Shown: positions 39,306-48,992, counted from the first letter of the stretch. The stretch: DNA of 64,000 nt from Pseudomonas vranovensis DSM 16006 (GCF_000425805.1 NZ_AUED01000004.1:310001-374000), one strand, 5' to 3'. A program made the numbers and translations. The notes: generated from the sequence alone by a model not told the origin.

Positions 39306-41747
39306 TTACTTGCCCGGTACCAGGGTCAGGCGTTTGCTGCCGTAGGCCCGGTCGAAGTTCTGCGGTTGCAGGGGCAGGCTCATGTAGCGGCCCTGGAACC
39401 AGGCATCGAGGCCATCGGCGAAATGCGCACTGGCCGGATTGCCGGACTGCCCGCTGCTGGTTTGCAGTTGCAGCGGTTCGACCTGGCCGAAGTCGACCAC
39501 CATGCGCAGCGACGGCGGCAATTGGGCGTTGAAGTCCTGGCCCCAGGCATACGGAGCAAGGTTCAGGGTGCTGTGATCGCCACCGGTGGCTTGCGGGCCA
39601 CGTTTGACTTCATCACCCAGGCCATGGAAGGTCGGTGCAGGCCAGCGGTACTGGTGCAGCTTGCCCCATTGCCAGGCGCGGCGGTCGTTACCCAGTTGCG
39701 CTTCGCCGGCGTTGACGGCAGCCGCCAGGCTACGAGCGAGGATCGCCGGTTTGTCTTCTTTTTGCGCCGTATGCACATCGTCCCAGAAAGGACTGTCTTC
39801 CCGGCCCAGCAGGTGGTCGGCCTGCGCCGAATACGACAGGCGTGCATTTGCGACAAAGGCCTGCCAGGTGGCCGAGGACTCCGGGCCCAGTTCATCCAGG
39901 AAGGTCAACTTCGCGCTTTCCTGCAGGAACAGTTCATACAAGGCTGCATCGGCCGAGGTGGTGCTCAGTCGGCCATCGAACGCCATCAAACGGGTATAGG
40001 CTTCCCGGGCCTTGGCCCGTTGGTCGATGGGCAGGCTGTCGATGGCCTGCTTGAGCGATTGCGCCATGCCCGGTGCCTCGAACATTGCCTTGAGCTTGCC
40101 GGCGAACAGCGAAGTCTGGTCGTTCTGCATGGTAATCAGGCTACGACTGTCGTGTTTGCCGTTACCCGCCAATTGCCCCAGACGCTCGGCGCGTTCGGGG
40201 TAGTACCAGCTATTGGACAACTGCATGCCGTAGCCTTTGGGCACGCTGCGCTGATTGGCATTGCCGAGCCAGCCCTGCAGTGGGTCCTGATCGTAGGGAT
40301 GCAGCATCGGGTCGGCGTAGCCATCCCAGTCGTAGCGGCCGTCCCAGCCTGGTGAAGGCAACAGTCCCTGGCCTTCGCGGCGGTTGGGGAAACGTCCGCT
40401 GACTTGCCAGCCTATGTTGCTGGCGTCGGCAAAGACGAAGTTCAGCGCGGCGGCGCCGATCTCCCGGGTGTTGTCGAAGGCTCGCTCGACGTTCTGTGCC
40501 CGCGACAGGTTGAAGAACGCATCCATGCTCATGTCACCCTTGAGCTGCGGTACTTGCAGGGCCAGACCGAGGCTGGCGTTCTGTGTGCTGCCGAGCAAGG
40601 CGCCGTGGCGGGTGTCGAACAGGGTTTCACGCTGCGGGCGCTGGCCCCTGATAAAGAAAGTTTCATTGCGGGCCAGCGTCGGTAGCCACTTGCCGTCGGC
40701 CTGGTACATCAGACGACTGCCTTCGCGCTTGAGGCGTTCCAGGAACAGGTCCTGATTATCGGCCATGACTGCACTGGTGCTCCAGGCCAGCTTGCCGTTG
40801 TAACCCGAGAGCACCAGCGGCAGACCGGCGAGGGTGACGCCGGCAGCCTGGTACTTGGGCGCACGGATCTGCACAGGGGTCATGGCCCAGGCACCGAGAG
40901 TGTCGCTGGCCAGCAGGCTCTTGCCGCTGCGGCTGCGTTGCGGGGCTATGGCCCAGTTGCTGGAGCCGGCCGTACCCAACAGGTTCAGGGCCGCCAGTTG
41001 CTGACTGGCCGCAGCCAGTGGTGCCAGGGCGCTCAATTGGCTGGAGAGGCTCAAGCCCTTGAGCTTGTCGGCCTCGGCCATCGGCAAGGGTTCGTCAGGG
41101 TAGCTGGGCAACAGCCAGGGCAGTTTGTCGCTGCCGACCTTCTGCGCCAGGGTCAAGGCGGCCAGTTCTTCCTGCAGGTTGACCGACTGGCTGAAGTTGT
41201 ACAGGCAGAAGATCAGCGCCGAGTCTTCCGGTTTCCAGTACTCGGGGCGGTAGCCATATTGGGCCAGGGGGGCTGGCAGGCGGTCGCGGTAACGGAACAG
41301 GTAGGCGTTGACGCCGCGGGCATAGACTTCAAAGAAGCGCTTGAGGCGAGGCGAAGCATCGGCGTAGAGCTGGTTGGCCGTTTGCTTGAGGTTGGCAGCG
41401 CGCATCAGGCGGTCGACCTCCAGCACGTCGGCGCCGGCCATCTCGGCCAGACGACCCTGGGCCAGCAGGCGCATGCCGACCATTTGCCCGATGCGGTCAC
41501 TGGCATGTACGTAGCCCAGGGCGAACAGGGCATCGTGGAAGTTGCTGCTTTCAATCAGCGGCATGCCTTGGGCATTGCGCCGCACCGAGACATTCTGCGC
41601 CAGGCCTTTGAGCGGCTGCACACCCGTACTCGGTGGCACGCTGTCGCGATAGCCGCCCATCTGGCAGCCGCCCAGGGCAAGCAAGCCGAACATCGCTGCG
41701 GCTACGCCGAACCGGGGGGGGGAAGGGGGAAAGGCTGGCGCGGCCAT
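39306..41747 (-). CDS. quiP: acyl-homoserine lactone acylase QuiP-like (Ntn penicillin acylase family)
   Basis: 813 residues. N-terminal segment ends in LGGC, a possible lipobox at Cys28. The alpha part (about 40-261) is followed by [14 protein letters not shown]; Ser263 before Asn-Trp is the expected nucleophile after autocleavage. The long beta part has GFNG-like YNGKLAWS. It closely resembles P. aeruginosa QuiP in order of motifs ([27 protein letters not shown]). It would degrade long-chain AHL signals or other N-acyl compounds in the periplasm. Odd: a run of nine C in codons 9-12. Confidence 0.82.
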   Translation of the reverse strand: MAAPAFPPSPPRFGVAAAMFGLLALGGCQMGGYRDSVPPSTGVQPLKGLAQNVSVRRNAQGMPLIESSNFHDALFALGYVHASDRIGQMVGMRLLAQGRLAEMAGADVLEVDRLMRAANLKQTANQLYADASPRLKRFFEVYARGVNAYLFRYRDRLPAPLAQYGYRPEYWKPEDSALIFCLYNFSQSVNLQEELAALTLAQKVGSDKLPWLLPSYPDEPLPMAEADKLKGLSLSSQLSALAPLAAASQQLAALNLLGTAGSSNWAIAPQRSRSGKSLLASDTLGAWAMTPVQIRAPKYQAAGVTLAGLPLVLSGYNGKLAWSTSAVMADNQDLFLERLKREGSRLMYQADGKWLPTLARNETFFIRGQRPQRETLFDTRHGALLGSTQNASLGLALQVPQLKGDMSMDAFFNLSRAQNVERAFDNTREIGAAALNFVFADASNIGWQVSGRFPNRREGQGLLPSPGWDGRYDWDGYADPMLHPYDQDPLQGWLGNANQRSVPKGYGMQLSNSWYYPERAERLGQLAGNGKHDSRSLITMQNDQTSLFAGKLKAMFEAPGMAQSLKQAIDSLPIDQRAKAREAYTRLMAFDGRLSTTSADAALYELFLQESAKLTFLDELGPESSATWQAFVANARLSYSAQADHLLGREDSPFWDDVHTAQKEDKPAILARSLAAAVNAGEAQLGNDRRAWQWGKLHQYRWPAPTFHGLGDEVKRGPQATGGDHSTLNLAPYAWGQDFNAQLPPSLRMVVDFGQVEPLQLQTSSGQSGNPASAHFADGLDAWFQGRYMSLPLQPQNFDRAYGSKRLTLVPGK

Positions 41748-41863
41748 GGATGGGCTCCTGCAGGGCGTGGCGACTAAAAGGCGCTACGTTAGTGAGCCCG
41801 ACCACACCATGCAAGCGGGGGCGAAGCCTTTATTTTCAAAGCCTCGCGTCGATCACGGCGGTG

Positions 41864-42508
41864 TCAGGGTTGCGGCGGGTTGACCTGCTCGACCAGGGCA
41901 TAGGCCCGTTGGGTGGCAGGACGCGCCTGAATCCGCTCGAACCACTCCTTGAGGGCCGGGAAGTCGTCGAGGTTCTGCCCTTGCCAGGTGTGCGAAACGA
42001 TCCAGGGATAGATCGCCATGTCGGCGATGCTGTACTCGTTCCCGGCGACGAACGGTCTGTCCATCAGGCGTTTGTTGAGCACCCCGTACAGGCGAGCCGT
42101 CTCATCCACATAGCGCTTGATTGCATAGGGGATCTTTTCCGGGGCAAAGCGATTGAAGTGATGATTTTGCCCGGCCATCGGGCCCAGGCCGCCCATTTGC
42201 CAGAACAGCCACTGCAGGGTCTCCTGGCGGCCGCGCAGGTCGTGGGCAATGAAGCGGCCGGTTTTCTCGGCCAGGTACAAAAGGATGGCCCCGGACTCGA
42301 ACAGTGACAGTGGCGGCTGGCCGTCCATTGGTTGGTGATCGACGATGGCAGGAATGCGGTTGTTGGGGGCGATCTTGAGGAAGTCGGCGGCGAACTGTTC
42401 ACCTTTGCCGATATTGATCGGGTGCAGCGTGTAGGCCAGGCCGGTTTCTTCGAGAAACAGGGTGATCTTGTGGCCGTTGGGGGTGGTCCAGTAATACAGG
42501 TCGATCAT
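41864..42508 (-). CDS. glutathione S-transferase, YfcG/Nu-class-like
   Basis: 214 residues: thioredoxin-like N-terminal domain with TTPNGHKITLFLEE (Thr-Pro-Asn in place of a Ser/Cys active site, as in YfcG) and LFESGAILLYLAEK for glutathione, then an all-helical domain. The YfcG type acts as a glutathione-dependent disulfide reductase. It lies between quiP and the SEC-C gene, as in P. aeruginosa. Confidence 0.87.
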   Translation of the reverse strand: MIDLYYWTTPNGHKITLFLEETGLAYTLHPINIGKGEQFAADFLKIAPNNRIPAIVDHQPMDGQPPLSLFESGAILLYLAEKTGRFIAHDLRGRQETLQWLFWQMGGLGPMAGQNHHFNRFAPEKIPYAIKRYVDETARLYGVLNKRLMDRPFVAGNEYSIADMAIYPWIVSHTWQGQNLDDFPALKEWFERIQARPATQRAYALVEQVNPPQP

Positions 42509-42547
42509 GGCACGCTCCGTCGAATGACTGGCTGCTGCGCCGGCGCG

Positions 42548-42587
42548 CAGCGGTCGCGCCTATGCATACCACAGGCGGCGACCGCTG
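42548..42587 (-). terminator. hairpin after SEC-C gene
   Basis: 10-bp arms CAGCGGTCGC and GCGACCGCTG (42548-42557, 42578-42587) with a 20-nt loop, downstream of the His-rich gene and before GST. Weak case for a terminator. Confidence 0.35.
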
Positions 42588-42601
42588 TTACAGGGCTGTG
42601 A

Positions 42602-42802
42602 TCAGGCCCCGTGGCACTTCTTGAATTTCTTGTTGCTGCCGCACGGGCATGGGTCGTTTCGACCGACGTCCTTCAGGGTATTGCGCACTGGCTCCTGGGG
42701 GGCGTGGTTACAGTGCGGGCCGTGAACATGGCCGTGGTCATGGTCGTGATGATCATGATCGTGGTTGCAGTCTGGGCCATGAACATGGGGTTGTTGGGTC
42801 AT
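42602..42802 (-). CDS. His-rich SEC-C zinc-binding small protein
   Basis: 66 residues. The first half is a His/Asp-rich metal-binding stretch (repeats of HDHD and HVHGPHCNH), the C-terminus is a SEC-C zinc knuckle ([17 protein letters not shown]) like that of SecA. Likely binds zinc or nickel; a metal store or chaperone role is an inference. The short gap of six bases to the next gene suggests an operon with the LEA2 lipoprotein and ychJ. Confidence 0.85.
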   Translation of the reverse strand: MTQQPHVHGPDCNHDHDHHDHDHGHVHGPHCNHAPQEPVRNTLKDVGRNDPCPCGSNKKFKKCHGA

Positions 42803-42808
42803 TGCGGG

Positions 42809-43279
42809 TTACTCCGGTAAAAGATCGCCGGGAATTATCTCACCACTGCGCGACAAGTGCAGGTCACGGGTGAAGATTAATCCGCTGCTGAGCTCGCCAT
42901 CGAGACGATAGTGCAGCGGCTGATCGGTATTCTTGAGCAGTTTGGCCAGGGGCTTGACCTGCGCCCAGAGGTTGGTGCGCACCGGAATCTTGAAGGTGCG
43001 CCGGGCGTGCCCGCCCACACTGCGCCACAAGCTCGATTCCCCCTCGGCCAGCAACAGTTCGTTCAAGTGCACTGTGTAGCTCAGGCTGCGGATGAACAGG
43101 CGCTCGTCATTGGGGTTGTCGACGCGCACATGAAGAACGAACTCCTGCTCCAGCAGGCGCATCTTGACCGCCTCGACCTTGACCAGGTGGACCTCGGGGT
43201 CACGGTAATCATCGCCCAGCCAACTGGCACAGCCCGTCAGTTGCAGTATCAGGAGGCTGAGCAACAACAGACGGGCCAT
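42809..43279 (-). CDS. LEA type 2 (WHy domain) lipoprotein
   Basis: 156 residues. Signal peptide with lipobox LTGC (Cys17), so a lipoprotein; Asp at +3 absent, outer membrane likely. The rest is a single beta-sandwich WHy/LEA14 domain (LHVRVDNPNDERLFIRSLSYTV...). Such proteins are tied to desiccation and stress tolerance. ATG 43279 has TGAGG close upstream; a TTG one codon before is possible. It nearly abuts ychJ. Confidence 0.83.
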   Translation of the reverse strand: MARLLLLSLLILQLTGCASWLGDDYRDPEVHLVKVEAVKMRLLEQEFVLHVRVDNPNDERLFIRSLSYTVHLNELLLAEGESSLWRSVGGHARRTFKIPVRTNLWAQVKPLAKLLKNTDQPLHYRLDGELSSGLIFTRDLHLSRSGEIIPGDLLPE

Positions 43280-43284
43280 CAACC

Positions 43285-43761
43285 TCAGTTACCCAGGTAG
43301 CTGGAGCAGCATTTCTTGAATTTCTGCCCGCTGGCACAGGGGCAGGGGTCGTTGCGTCCGGCCTTGAGGCCTACGGTGGGGTCGATGAAGTACCAGCGGC
43401 CGTGGTTTTGCACGAAAGCCGAGCGCTCACGGTGACTGTGTTCACCATCATTGTCGTGCCAGCGCGCTGTGAAGGTGACAAAGGCATGTTCAGGCTGGCC
43501 GCCGAACACTTCGGCACCTTCGACCTCCAGGCCCAACCAGGTGCTCTGGGTGCTCCAGGCCATGATGCTGTCGCGATCCAGTCCTGCCTGCTGCGCGGGC
43601 AGGGTGGTTGCTACCAGGTAGTCGATCAATCCCAATACGTAGGCGCTGTAGCGCGAGCGCATCAGGGCTTGCGCGTCGGGTGCCGGCTGGCCGGCATGGA
43701 AATGTCCACAACAGGCGTCGAGCAGGTTACCGCTGCCGCAGGGACAAACCGAGACACTCAT
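43285..43761 (-). CDS. ychJ: YchJ family SEC-C protein
   Basis: 158 residues with SEC-C zinc knuckles at both ends ([14 protein letters not shown] at 6-19; [16 protein letters not shown] near the C-terminus) and a central NTF2-like domain with [12 protein letters not shown]. Family of unknown function, conserved in proteobacteria. Third of a run of co-directional genes from the DUF6231 gene, four bases downstream of it. Confidence 0.9.
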   Translation of the reverse strand: MSVSVCPCGSGNLLDACCGHFHAGQPAPDAQALMRSRYSAYVLGLIDYLVATTLPAQQAGLDRDSIMAWSTQSTWLGLEVEGAEVFGGQPEHAFVTFTARWHDNDGEHSHRERSAFVQNHGRWYFIDPTVGLKAGRNDPCPCASGQKFKKCCSSYLGN

Positions 43762-43765
43762 TGTT

Positions 43766-44260
43766 TCACCACCAGTACTTGCCAAAATTTTCCGGGTTGG
43801 CCCAGAACTTGGCGTTGAGCCAGTCCGGTACCTGTTTGTATTCACGTAGATCATAGGTGAACAGGCTCAGAACCTGTTCACCACGCTGAAATTTTTCATT
43901 GGCCTGCAGGGCCAGGGCGAAAAAGTCGGTGTCTTGCCACTGGCAGGCTTCGAGGTCCGCCAGCACGGCCACGCGACTGGCATTGAGATTGCGGATACCG
44001 CCCAGCAATTGCAGGCCGTTGCGCTTGGGCAGGTGCTCCAGGCAATCGACCAGCAGGGCCAGGTCGAAGCGTTGCGCCGCCAGCTCGGCGGGCAACGGTC
44101 CAGGGGCTGCCTGGGCGATCTCGACCTGCGGGTGGGCCTGGGCAAAGGCCTCCAGGGCAGGGAAGCGCGAACCCACCAGCAGCAGGCGCTGTGGCGCATG
44201 TCGTTCAAGCAGCGCGGCCAGGGCCTGTTGCGGCGTGCGCTGGGAAAATCCGTCAATCAT
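43766..44260 (-). CDS. DUF6231 family protein, methyltransferase-like fold
   Basis: 164 residues. The first 110 have an SAM-methyltransferase-like layout ([14 protein letters not shown], then [18 protein letters not shown]), but no clear SAM-binding GxGxG. The C-terminus is aromatic ([18 protein letters not shown]). I recall it as a Pseudomonas-restricted domain family of unknown function. First gene of the DUF6231-ychJ-LEA2-SEC-C run. Confidence 0.75.
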   Translation of the reverse strand: MIDGFSQRTPQQALAALLERHAPQRLLLVGSRFPALEAFAQAHPQVEIAQAAPGPLPAELAAQRFDLALLVDCLEHLPKRNGLQLLGGIRNLNASRVAVLADLEACQWQDTDFFALALQANEKFQRGEQVLSLFTYDLREYKQVPDWLNAKFWANPENFGKYWW

Positions 44261-44417
44261 CGGGAATCCTCGGTCAGATGCGTCAAGACTAACGGTCCCG
44301 GGCCCCCGCGCATAGTGACTGATGGCGGCATCATGGCTTATTGCTGGCGGAGATGGATTGGCGGGTCTTTACTCCCATGAGCATCGGTTTTGCACCGAAT
44401 CCCAGGAGATGCAACAA

Positions 44418-45107
44418 ATGAGCATAGTACGCACAGCTTTACCTCTGGTTCTGCTTACCAGCGTGTTGACTGGTTGTGCAGGTTTGCAAAAAACCGACTG
44501 GCCGAAATGCGCGGCGGTCGGGGGTGTGGGCGGCGCAGCCTTGGGCGCTATAGAAAGCTCGAGTTGGGCTGGCTGGGGGGCCTTGCTGGGTGCGGGTATG
44601 GCAGCAGGTTACTGCTGGGCCCATGGCGATGGTGATGAAGATGGTGATGGTGTACCGGACAGCCGTGACAAGTGTCCGGGTACGCCTCGTGGCGTTCAGG
44701 TCGATGCCAATGGATGCCCACCTGAGCCTGCCGTGGTTGAAGAAGTAGTAGTGGTCAAGGAAGAAGTGATCGTGATTCGTGATGTTCACTTCGAATTCGA
44801 CTCGGCGAAACTGACCGCAGCCGACAAGGAGCGCTTGAACACCATTGCGACTCGCCTGAAAAACGAAGCGGCAAGCGCCAGGTTGAGTGTGACCGGGCAT
44901 ACCGACAGTGTCGGTCGTGATGCCTACAACCAGAAACTGTCTGAACGCCGTGCCCAATCGGTCACCGATTACCTGGTGAGCAGCGGCGTACCGCAAGCCA
45001 GTTTCGTTTCGGTTCAAGGCGCCGGTGAGAGCCGTCCGGAAGCGGACAACGCTACCGCTGAAGGCCGGGCGATGAATCGGCGGGTGGAAATTCGCATCGA
45101 GCGCTGA
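44418..45107 (+). CDS. OmpA-family lipoprotein with calcium-type repeat (copy 1)
   Basis: 229 residues. Lipobox LTGC (Cys18), a glycine-rich membrane-like segment (GGVGGAALGAIESSSWAG, about 33-65), an acidic thrombospondin-3-type motif (DEDGDGVPDSRDKCPGTP), then an OmpA/MotB domain (about 120-229) with TGHTDSVG and NRRVEIRI for peptidoglycan binding. Start: the ATG eight bases after AGGAG; an earlier ATG overlaps the ribosome binding site. Upstream the DNA can pair CTCC with this AGGAG. Confidence 0.88.
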   Translation: MSIVRTALPLVLLTSVLTGCAGLQKTDWPKCAAVGGVGGAALGAIESSSWAGWGALLGAGMAAGYCWAHGDGDEDGDGVPDSRDKCPGTPRGVQVDANGCPPEPAVVEEVVVVKEEVIVIRDVHFEFDSAKLTAADKERLNTIATRLKNEAASARLSVTGHTDSVGRDAYNQKLSERRAQSVTDYLVSSGVPQASFVSVQGAGESRPEADNATAEGRAMNRRVEIRIER

Positions 45108-45152
45108 CGCGCGACGGCCTGCGGCTTGAGAAGTGCCGCGGGCCGGTCTTTA

Positions 45153-45188
45153 CTCCTGTGTGACCGGTAGCGACCGGTGACACAGGAG
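45153..45188 (+). promoter_or_regulatory. hairpin hiding the ribosome binding site of OmpA copy 2
   Basis: 16-bp inverted repeat with one mismatch (45153-45168, 45173-45188, loop AGCG). Its 3' arm contains AGGAG, the Shine-Dalgarno of the next gene (start 45197). The 5' arm begins with the word GGTCTTTACTCC (45145-45156), which also precedes copy 1 (44364-44375). Confidence 0.55.
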
Positions 45189-45196
45189 CAATTCCC

Positions 45197-45913
45197 ATGA
45201 GTGTTCTCTCCAAGGCCGCGGTATCAGTGCTGGTGGCGGCAAGCCTGCTTTCCGGTTGCGCTACTCACAGTGATGGCAGCGCACCACTCAATCAAAGGAC
45301 CTGGCCAATCTGCAGCCTGCTCGGCGGACTTGTCGGCGGTGGACTGGGGGCTATTGAAAGTTCTGCATGGGCCGCGGGGGCCGGTGCCGCTGGCGCGATC
45401 GCCGGTGGGCTGATCTGCTATGCCCAGGACGGTGACGAAGATGAGGACGGCGTATTCGATCGCCGTGATAACTGTCCGGATACCCCGGCCAATACTCCGG
45501 TCAGCCATAACGGTTGCCCATTGCCACAGTATCCGGTCGCCGAAAAAGCCGAGCCTGCCCCTGTGCCCGAGGTGATTACCCTCAATGACCAGGGCGCGGT
45601 GATGTTCGCATTCGACTCTGCAGAACTGACCAGCAGCGCCCATACGCAATTGCAGGCGCTGACAAACAAGCTGAACGCCGCCAGCGTGGTCAGCGTCAAA
45701 GTGATCGGGCACACCGACAGCCAGGGGGCTGACGCTTACAACCAGACGCTTTCCGAGCGGCGAGCCAGCAGCGTTGCCGAGTACTTGATCAGCCAGGGGT
45801 TGTCTCCGGCTAAAGTCACCAGCCAGGGCCGGGGTGAGAGCGAGCCGATTGCAGACAACAACACCGAGGAGGGGCGGGCACAGAACCGCAGGGTGGAACT
45901 GCACCTGAACTAA
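45197..45913 (+). CDS. OmpA-family lipoprotein with calcium-type repeat (copy 2)
   Basis: 238 residues, same architecture as the gene before it: lipobox LSGC, LGGGLGAIESSAWAAG, thrombospondin-3-like DEDEDGVFDRRDNCPDTP, OmpA domain with GHTDSQGADAYNQTLSERRA and NRRVELHL. A tandem duplicate that has diverged. The two likely sit in the outer membrane and bind peptidoglycan. A DUF1145 gene follows 15 bp later, probably in the same operon. Confidence 0.88.
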   Translation: MSVLSKAAVSVLVAASLLSGCATHSDGSAPLNQRTWPICSLLGGLVGGGLGAIESSAWAAGAGAAGAIAGGLICYAQDGDEDEDGVFDRRDNCPDTPANTPVSHNGCPLPQYPVAEKAEPAPVPEVITLNDQGAVMFAFDSAELTSSAHTQLQALTNKLNAASVVSVKVIGHTDSQGADAYNQTLSERRASSVAEYLISQGLSPAKVTSQGRGESEPIADNNTEEGRAQNRRVELHLN

Positions 45914-45928
45914 TGGCAGGGGGCATCC

Positions 45929-46198
45929 ATGAAGGTTTTTTTGGGGTTGGGCAAGGCGCTGACGGTGGTGTTCTGGTGGGTAGTGCTGGTGAATCTGCTG
46001 ATTCCCCAGGCGTTCCCCTTCAACAAACTGATCAGCGCCGTCGGGATCGGATTGTTGGGGCTGCACCTACTGGAAGTGCTGGCCTATAACGGCCGCCTGC
46101 GTGACCGCAGCCATCGCTGGTTCGATCGGTTGCAGATCCTCTTGGTCGGGATCTTTCATGTGCTTTCGATTCCGCCCCCCGTCCACGCTAAACCGTAG
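45929..46198 (+). CDS. DUF1145 membrane protein
   Basis: 89 residues with two or three membrane segments (LTVVFWWVVLVNLLIPQ, LISAVGIGLLGLHLLEVL, LQILLVGIFHVLSI) of the DUF1145 family, unknown function. Start with AGGGGGC upstream. The TAG stop is the TAG of a GTAGGAGCGGGC REP copy, so the repeat sets the C-terminus. Confidence 0.82.
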   Translation: MKVFLGLGKALTVVFWWVVLVNLLIPQAFPFNKLISAVGIGLLGLHLLEVLAYNGRLRDRSHRWFDRLQILLVGIFHVLSIPPPVHAKP

Positions 46199-46246
46199 GA
46201 GCGGGCTTGTCCCGCGATTGCAATCCTGCAGTCCAATTGCAATCGC
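46195..46246. repeat. REP copy with partial partner
   Basis: GTAGGAGCGGGCTTGTCCCG at 46195, then 11-bp arms GCGATTGCAAT/ATTGCAATCGC (46214-46224, 46236-46246). The outer arm of the partner is lost. Confidence 0.75.
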
Positions 46247-46285
46247 AGGGCACGTCGAGACGTCGCACCGGTGCTCCTGGCGCCG

Positions 46286-46750
46286 TCAGATTGGCAGGCG
46301 GGCAGTGGCGACCACGACCACGGCGATCCCCAGCAGCAGGTTGAAACCCACCACCCGGCGGATTTTCCCAAGAACCGTAGCACCGGTCGGCCAGTCTTCT
46401 GCCTTGACCGCTTTACGCAGCTCCGGCAGCAGCAATGACTGGATACGAATGAACAGCGCAATCATCGCGATCGCTCCGCCCATCATTACCTGAACATAGC
46501 GTGGCGCCCCGTCGAAGCCGGCAAAACGCATGTGCAGCATGCCCACGCCGCTAATGACCAGCACAGCGATCGCCACCCAGACCCACACGAAAAAACGCTG
46601 AAATACTGCTGCCCATAAACGCAGGCGAGCGGGGCCATCAAGGGCTGCAACCGCCGCAGGCCGCAGGATCAACCAGGCGAAGAACATCCCGCCGACCCAC
46701 ACCAGGGCGGCCAGGACGTGCAGGCTATAAGGAAGGGCAAAGGCGGCCAT
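46286..46750 (-). CDS. CopD-family membrane protein
   Basis: 154 residues, four membrane helices, starting MAAFALPYSLHVLAALVWVGGMFFAWLILRP; HV..WVGGMF and the later HMRFAGF are typical of the CopD/YcnJ family of copper-resistance and heme-like membrane proteins. GGAGAT lies upstream of the chosen ATG. It is divergent from dinG; the shared 97-bp gap contains the LexA box. Confidence 0.82.
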   Translation of the reverse strand: MAAFALPYSLHVLAALVWVGGMFFAWLILRPAAVAALDGPARLRLWAAVFQRFFVWVWVAIAVLVISGVGMLHMRFAGFDGAPRYVQVMMGGAIAMIALFIRIQSLLLPELRKAVKAEDWPTGATVLGKIRRVVGFNLLLGIAVVVVATARLPI

Positions 46751-46810
46751 CGGGATCTCCATTCGGCGCAAAGGGCAATAGCGGGGTATGATAGCGACCC
46801 AATCGAAACA

Positions 46811-46826
46811 CTGAAAATTTATCCAG
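46811..46826. promoter_or_regulatory. LexA (SOS) box at dinG
   Basis: CTGAAAATTTATCCAG: CTG-N10-CAG with an AT-rich centre, 22 bp before the dinG start. dinG is a known SOS gene in E. coli. It could also affect the divergent CopD-like gene. Confidence 0.65.
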
Positions 46827-46847
46827 CCCTCCGGGCGCCCCGACACC

Positions 46848-48992
46848 ATGATCAGCACCGAACTCAAAACCACGATTCAGGGCGCCTATTCGCGTTTTCT
46901 CGAAGCCAAGAGCCTCAAGCCTCGCTATGGCCAACGTCTGATGATCGCCGAAGTGGCAAAGGTCCTTGGCAATATCGACTGCGATGACGAAGGTCGCCGT
47001 GTTGGTGAACCCGCCATTGTGGCGGTCGAGGCCGGCACCGGTACCGGCAAGACGGTCGCCTATAGCCTGGCTTCGATCCCCGCTGCCAAAGCCGCTGGCA
47101 AACGCCTGGTGATCGCCACGGCGACGGTCGCCTTGCAGGAGCAGATCGTTTTCAAGGACCTGCCCGACCTGATGCGCAACAGCGGCCTGAACTTCAGCTT
47201 CGCCCTGGCCAAGGGGCGTGGCCGCTACCTGTGCCTGTCCAAGCTCGACCTGTTGCTGCAGGAGGGCCATGCACAATCGGCCACCGCTCAGTTGTTCGAA
47301 GAGGAAGGCTTCAGGATCGAAGTCGACGAGGCCAGCCAGAAGCTGTTCACCAGCATGATCGAGAAGCTTGCCGGCAACCGTTGGGACGGTGACCGCGACA
47401 GCTGGCCCCAGGCCCTCGAAGACCAGGACTGGGCCCGGCTGACCACCGATCATAGCCAGTGTACCGGTCGCCACTGTCCTAACTTCGGCCAGTGCACCTT
47501 CTACAAGGCCCGTGAAGGCATGGGCAAAGTCGATGTCATTGTCACCAACCACGACATGGTCCTGGCCGACCTGGCCCTGGGCGGCGGTGCGGTGCTGCCT
47601 GATCCGCGCGATACCATCTATGTATTCGACGAAGGCCACCACCTGCCCGACAAGGCCATCGGCCATTTCGCCCACTACACCCGCCTGCGTTCCACCGCCG
47701 ATTGGCTGGAGCAGACTGCCAAGAACCTGACCAAACTGCTGGCCCAGCACCCGTTGCCGGGCGATCTGGGCAAGTGGATCGAGCAGGTGCCGGAGCTGGC
47801 CCGGGAGATCAAGGCCCAGCAGCAGTTCATGTTCAGTGCCTGTGAGCAGGTGGCTGACTTCCGTCCCGGCGAAGACATGGAAGGCCGTGAACGGCCGCGC
47901 CATCGCTTCGAGGGCGGGGTAGTGCCCGAGCATATGCGCGAGATGGGCATCGAGCTGAAGAAGGGTTTCTCACGCTTGACCGACCTGTTCACCCGCCTGA
48001 CCGACTTGCTCAAGGAGGGCATGGATGCGGAGGTGAGCATCGGCATTGCCAGCCATCAGGCTGAAGAGTGGTATCCGCTGTTTGGCAGTCTGCTGATGCG
48101 TGCCCAGGGCAACTGGGAGCTGTGGACCGCCTTCACCGCCGAAGACCCGGAAGACAGCCCGCCCATGGCGCGCTGGCTGACCCTGGCCGAGAGTGGCGCG
48201 CTGTTCGATATCGAGGTCAACGCCAGCCCGATCCTGGCGGCCGAGATGCTGCGCCGCAACCTCTGGAACGTCGCCCATGGCGCGTTGGTGACCTCGGCAA
48301 CGCTGACGGCGCTGGGTAAGTTCGATCGCTTCCGCATGCGTGCCGGCCTGCCCAAGGACGCCGTGACCAGCGTCGTGCCCAGCCCGTTCCATCATACTGA
48401 TGCAGGTGTTCTGCGGGTGCCGGACCTGCGTGCCGATCCGCGGGACGCCGCCGCCCATACCGCAGCGATCATTCGTGACCTGCCGGCGCTGGTCGAAGGC
48501 TCGCGCGGTACGCTGGTGCTGTTCTCTTCACGCAAACAGATGCAGGACGTGTTCGACGGCCTGGACCGGGACTGGCGCAAGCAAGTGTTCATTCAGGGCA
48601 ACCTGTCCAAGCAGGAAACCTTGAACAAGCACAAGGCGCGGGTCGATGGCGGTGACACCAGCGTGTTGTTCGGCCTTGCCAGTTTTGCCGAGGGTGTCGA
48701 CCTGCCAGGCGCCTATTGCGAGCATGTGGTGATTGCCAAGATTCCGTTCGCGGTGCCCGATGATCCGGTCGAGGCTGCCCTGGCCGAGTGGATCGAGGCG
48801 CGTGGCGGCAACCCGTTCATGGAGATCGCCGTGCCGGACGCCTCGTTGCGCCTGATCCAGGCCTGCGGTCGCCTGCTGCGTACCGAAGAGGATCGCGGCA
48901 CCATCACCCTGCTGGATCGACGCGTCGTCACCCAGCGCTACGGCAAAGCTATTCTCAACGCTCTGCCGCCGTTTCGACGGGAAATTTCCTGA
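46848..48992 (+). CDS. dinG: ATP-dependent DNA helicase DinG
   Basis: 714 residues. Walker A VEAGTGTGKTVAYS, four iron-sulfur Cys (one in GRGRYLCLSK, three in CTGRHCPNFGQC with E. coli spacing), Walker B VFDEGHHL, then helicase motifs including LVLFSSRKQM and QACGRLLRTEEDRG. An XPD-like 5'-3' helicase that removes R-loops and helps repair. A LexA box lies just upstream. Confidence 0.95.
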   Translation: MISTELKTTIQGAYSRFLEAKSLKPRYGQRLMIAEVAKVLGNIDCDDEGRRVGEPAIVAVEAGTGTGKTVAYSLASIPAAKAAGKRLVIATATVALQEQIVFKDLPDLMRNSGLNFSFALAKGRGRYLCLSKLDLLLQEGHAQSATAQLFEEEGFRIEVDEASQKLFTSMIEKLAGNRWDGDRDSWPQALEDQDWARLTTDHSQCTGRHCPNFGQCTFYKAREGMGKVDVIVTNHDMVLADLALGGGAVLPDPRDTIYVFDEGHHLPDKAIGHFAHYTRLRSTADWLEQTAKNLTKLLAQHPLPGDLGKWIEQVPELAREIKAQQQFMFSACEQVADFRPGEDMEGRERPRHRFEGGVVPEHMREMGIELKKGFSRLTDLFTRLTDLLKEGMDAEVSIGIASHQAEEWYPLFGSLLMRAQGNWELWTAFTAEDPEDSPPMARWLTLAESGALFDIEVNASPILAAEMLRRNLWNVAHGALVTSATLTALGKFDRFRMRAGLPKDAVTSVVPSPFHHTDAGVLRVPDLRADPRDAAAHTAAIIRDLPALVEGSRGTLVLFSSRKQMQDVFDGLDRDWRKQVFIQGNLSKQETLNKHKARVDGGDTSVLFGLASFAEGVDLPGAYCEHVVIAKIPFAVPDDPVEAALAEWIEARGGNPFMEIAVPDASLRLIQACGRLLRTEEDRGTITLLDRRVVTQRYGKAILNALPPFRREIS

